NCBI GenBank assembly: GCA_003132205.1
Contig: PKWY01000027.1
Coordinates: 154,340 to 218,339 of the forward strand
Source: Acidimicrobiaceae bacterium
Lineage (GTDB): Bacteria > Actinomycetota > Acidimicrobiia > Acidimicrobiales > RAAP-2
Reading direction: 5' to 3'
Length of the DNA stretch: 64,000 bases
Each line of letters begins with the position of its first letter. Within the stretch, counting starts at the first letter, position 1. A program made the position numbers and the translations under genes. Positions 61,358 to 64,000 of this stretch are shown one piece after another. The notes under the pieces were generated by a model. That model searched no databases. It had not been told where the DNA came from and worked only from the letters and a program-made list of their open reading frames with translations.

Positions 61358-62730
61358 CCCTTTGGAGCGGGAGGTTCTCGACCTCAATGGACGCAACCCT
61401 CTGGGACCTCTCCGAGAGTTACTCCTTCGACCACGTCCTCTATCACCACGACATCATGGGAACCAAGGCTCACGTGCGCGGACTGCATGCCAGCGGTCTG
61501 CTCAGTGAGGAAGAGCTCGAGCAACTCATGGTGACGCTGGATGACATTGAAGCCGAGTTCGACCGCGGCGTCTTCGTGCGCTCGGGCTCCGACGAAGACA
61601 TTCACATGGCCATCGAACGTCGCGCCACCGAACTGGCGGGTGACGTGGGGGCCAAGATCCACACGTCGAGGAGCCGTAACGACCAAGTCGCCACCACGCT
61701 GCGGCTGTTCACGCGCGACGCGCTCGTGCAGGTCGCGACGGCCACTCTTCAGTTGGTACGCGCCCTCCACGAAGTGGGAGAGAGGAATCCGGGAGCGTAC
61801 CTGCCGGGCTACACGCACCTGCAACGAGCCCAGCCGGTGCTGCTCTCGCATCACTTGAACGCCCACGCGTGGTCGTTGCTCCGTGACGTCGACCGCTTGG
61901 CGGACAACCGTGACCGGATGAACGTGTCGCCGCTCGGCGCCGGAGCGTTGGCGGGCACGTCGCTGCCGATTCAGCCCGCGTTCACGGCGGAACTGCTCGG
62001 ATTCAAGGAGCCGTTCGCGAACTCCATGGACGCCGTCAGCGATCGGGACTTCGTCGCCGAGACGCTCTTCGACATCGCCATGATCGGAATCCACTTGTCG
62101 CGCATGGGCGAGGAACTTGTCCTGTGGACGAGCGCGGAGTTCAGCTTCGCCACGCTGGGCGACGACTTCACCACCGGCTCTTCGATGCTGCCCCAGAAGA
62201 AGAACAGCGACGTCGCCGAACTGGCGAGGGGAAAGGCCGGTCGCTTGGTGGGTAACCTCACGGGACTCCTCGTGACGCTGAAGGGCCTGCCGCTTTCGTA
62301 CAACCGTGACCTGCAAGAGGACAAGGAACCGCTCTTCGATTCGTTGCGCAACGTTCTTCTCGTGCTCGCGGCGCTCGCGGGAACGTACCATTCGCTGACC
62401 TTCAACGCGACGCGCGCCGCCGAGGCGGCGGACGACCCCTTCCTCGTCGCCATCGATATCGCCGAGAAACTCGTAGAGGAGGGCGTCCCGTTTCGCCAGG
62501 CTCACGAGGAAGTTGGGAAACTGGTGGGCGAGGCGGTGAGCAGTCACGTCTCGCTGCGTGACGTGGTCGAGGCGAACGAGAGGTACGCACGATTCGTAAA
62601 TCTCTTCGAGACGGGCACTGCGCTGCAGCAGCGTCGTTCCCCTGGGGGGTCAGGGCCGATTGCGGCCCCCGAACAGGCCAGACGGCTTCACGATGCGGTC
62701 GAGCAACTGACGAGGCGACTGGAGTCCTAG
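61354..62730 (+). CDS. argH: Argininosuccinate lyase
   Basis: A fumarase/aspartase-superfamily enzyme of 458 residues: LWSGRFSTSMDATLWDLSES, IHTSRSRNDQVATTLRLF, PGYTHLQRAQPVLLSHHLNA and the signature GSSMLPQKKNSDVAEL. It releases arginine and fumarate. It is the last arg gene; the signature has Ser where Pro is usual (KKNPD). Confidence 0.96.
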   Translation: MTLWSGRFSTSMDATLWDLSESYSFDHVLYHHDIMGTKAHVRGLHASGLLSEEELEQLMVTLDDIEAEFDRGVFVRSGSDEDIHMAIERRATELAGDVGAKIHTSRSRNDQVATTLRLFTRDALVQVATATLQLVRALHEVGERNPGAYLPGYTHLQRAQPVLLSHHLNAHAWSLLRDVDRLADNRDRMNVSPLGAGALAGTSLPIQPAFTAELLGFKEPFANSMDAVSDRDFVAETLFDIAMIGIHLSRMGEELVLWTSAEFSFATLGDDFTTGSSMLPQKKNSDVAELARGKAGRLVGNLTGLLVTLKGLPLSYNRDLQEDKEPLFDSLRNVLLVLAALAGTYHSLTFNATRAAEAADDPFLVAIDIAEKLVEEGVPFRQAHEEVGKLVGEAVSSHVSLRDVVEANERYARFVNLFETGTALQQRRSPGGSGPIAAPEQARRLHDAVEQLTRRLES

Positions 62731-62810
62731 GGACGTTCAGGGTGTCACATCCGTGAGTGAGTCTGGTTGTGCCGCGATGTCGGCGGACTTCGAACCTACA
62801 GTGAGGAAGC

Positions 62811-64000
62811 ATGACTCAGCGTCTCTTAACCCCGTCAAAAATCACGGCGTGGTTGGAGTGCGCCCATTTTCTTTCCCTGAGGAACCAGGTCGACGCCGGA
62901 ACGCTGCAGATCAGTTCCACTCCTTTGGGTTCGCTCGCCGAGCTGCTGGTCGAAAAGGGATCAACGCACGAACGGAACTGTCTCCAGGATCTGGAGAATC
63001 AAGGCCGCTCGGTCTACCAGGTGCCCGGACGCAACCCCGATGAGTCCTTCGAGGGGTGGGTGGCCCGTATTGGCAACCCGATGGAGCGAGGGCACGACGT
63101 CATCTATCAAATGCCCTTCGCGCACGAAGGGATTCGGGGTATTGCTGACTTTCTCGTCCGTGTCGACGACCACGAGGAGTGTTATGCCCGTTACGAGCCG
63201 ATAGACGCCAAACTCGCTCGATCCGAAGGAAAACCTGGCCACGTCCTGCAGCTCTGCTTCTACGCGGACGCGATCGACGCGCTCACGGGACGAGCGCCGA
63301 GATCGATGCATCTCTGGCTCGGCACCGGCGTGCAGGAGTCATTGGTGGTCGAGCAGTTTCGTCCGTATTGGCGTCGGTTGCGCCGCCAACTCACCGAACT
63401 CCTGAATCAGGAGGTCTCCTTCGCCACCAAGCCCCAACCATGCGACCACTGCGACTACTGCGAGTTCAAGGAACGCTGCGAGAGCGAGTGGCGCAGCGAA
63501 GACTCCCTTGTGTACGTGGCCAATATTCGCCCACCCGAGCGTGACGCGTTGGAGAAGATCGACGTTCGAACCGTCGTCGAACTTGCTGGGCGCAGGGATC
63601 CCGTCCCGAACCTGCACGACGAGAACCTCGGGCGGTTGATCCGCCAGGCCGCGCTCCAGGTCTCCTCTCGCATGAACCCCGAGTCGGCTCCGGCCTACGA
63701 GCTGGTGGAACCGGCGGAAGATCCAGTCTTCGGGCACGGTTTCAGCCTGCTCCCACGACCCGACGACGGGGACATATTCTTCGATTTCGAGGGTCATCCA
63801 TTCTGGACGCCGCAAGACGACCTGTTCTTCCTGAGTGGCCTCTTCCTGGGCGAATCGAGCGGTGAATGGGCGTACGACGCCAGGTGGGCGCACGACCTCG
63901 AACAGCAGCGATCGATGATCAAGGAGCTCGTGGAGTTCTTCGCGAATCGACGCAAGGAATTCCCGGGCATGCACGTCTATCACTACAACCACACCGAGCG
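62811..64000 (+). CDS. TM0106-type RecB-like nuclease, 3'-truncated by the window
   Basis: An ATG with GAGGAAG just upstream opens a frame that runs to the window end (396 codons seen). It starts TPSKITAWLECAHFLSLRNQ. A PD-(D/E)XK nuclease core follows, with the likely active-site run EPIDAKLARSEGKPGHVLQL and an adjacent Cys cluster CDHCDYCEFKERC that may hold an Fe-S cluster. Next come a helix-hairpin region and the start of a second, DnaQ/RNase H-like domain (DIFFDFEGHPFW). This matches the TM0106 family (COG2251), which in actinobacteria is often fused to a C-terminal helicase. Its role is unknown, probably DNA repair or defence. Confidence 0.8.
   Translation, partial: MTQRLLTPSKITAWLECAHFLSLRNQVDAGTLQISSTPLGSLAELLVEKGSTHERNCLQDLENQGRSVYQVPGRNPDESFEGWVARIGNPMERGHDVIYQMPFAHEGIRGIADFLVRVDDHEECYARYEPIDAKLARSEGKPGHVLQLCFYADAIDALTGRAPRSMHLWLGTGVQESLVVEQFRPYWRRLRRQLTELLNQEVSFATKPQPCDHCDYCEFKERCESEWRSEDSLVYVANIRPPERDALEKIDVRTVVELAGRRDPVPNLHDENLGRLIRQAALQVSSRMNPESAPAYELVEPAEDPVFGHGFSLLPRPDDGDIFFDFEGHPFWTPQDDLFFLSGLFLGESSGEWAYDARWAHDLEQQRSMIKELVEFFANRRKEFPGMHVYHYNHTE

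Noticed and set aside
58483-62547. Three long minus-strand frames (344-387 codons) opposite argF, argG and argH
   Set aside because: All lie wholly within genes with complete catalytic signatures and lack own ribosome sites or promoters.

Overview
The window reads as a GC-rich chromosome segment of an actinobacterium. An Acidimicrobiia-like lineage is my inference, not a proof. The pointers are an actinobacterial-type integration host factor (mihF), menaquinone biosynthesis, a PriA that has lost its helicase motifs, actinobacterial gene orders (aroC-K-B-Q-efp-nusB; pyrR-B-C-carA-carB-pyrD-F-mihF-gmk-rpoZ-coaBC-metK-priA-def-fmt-rpe-rib; infC-rpmI-rplT-tsnR-pheS-pheT-arg), many 4-base start/stop overlaps, frequent GTG/TTG starts, and repeated -10 boxes placed so that mRNAs would begin at the start codon. 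No CRISPR array, insertion sequence, prophage, tRNA or rRNA was seen. Almost everything is core metabolism.

Layout. 1-2687: the end of a sugar ABC transporter (ATPase cut by the window edge, permease) and an SDR dehydrogenase. 2684-10013: menaquinone genes menE, menB, menA, menH and menD, with an SRPBCC protein and a formylglycine-type sulfatase inserted; menC and menF are absent. 10010-14508: ccdA, tyrS, a lipoprotein, three small or Cys-rich unknowns and an NfuA-like Fe-S protein. 14537-18747: shikimate genes aroC-K-B-Q, then efp and nusB. 18765-25809: a respiratory block with a membrane-Sco1 fusion, ctaG, a cupredoxin-like exported protein and heme-copper oxidase subunits II, I and III. 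25821-34881: the pyrimidine operon, preceded by what looks like a PyrR-binding RNA hairpin over the pyrR Shine-Dalgarno. 34916-45548: mihF, gmk, rpoZ, coaBC, metK, priA, def, fmt, rpe, ribD, ribBA and ribH. 45551-48644: a cold-shock-like protein, a secreted protein, a two-component system and a DUF1844 protein. 48645-49678: a decayed glycosyltransferase fragment and the infC leader. 49679-55251: infC, rpmI, rplT, tsnR, pheS, pheT. 55288-62730: a thioesterase, a DMT exporter and argC-B-F-R-G-H. 62811-end: the start of a TM0106-type RecB-like nuclease.

How it works together. The pyr genes build UMP from bicarbonate and glutamine as one tightly coupled operon, probably feedback-controlled in translation by PyrR. 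The men genes supply the quinone and the cta/Sco/CtaG block the terminal oxidase of an aerobic respiratory chain. The arg genes convert acetylglutamate to arginine (argJ and argD must lie elsewhere), with ArgR encoded inside the operon.

Caveats. carB carries one extra base near 29966-29967 that splits its reading frame; this is more likely a sequence error than a real mutation. All functional calls rest on motif and family recognition by eye; no search or alignment was run.
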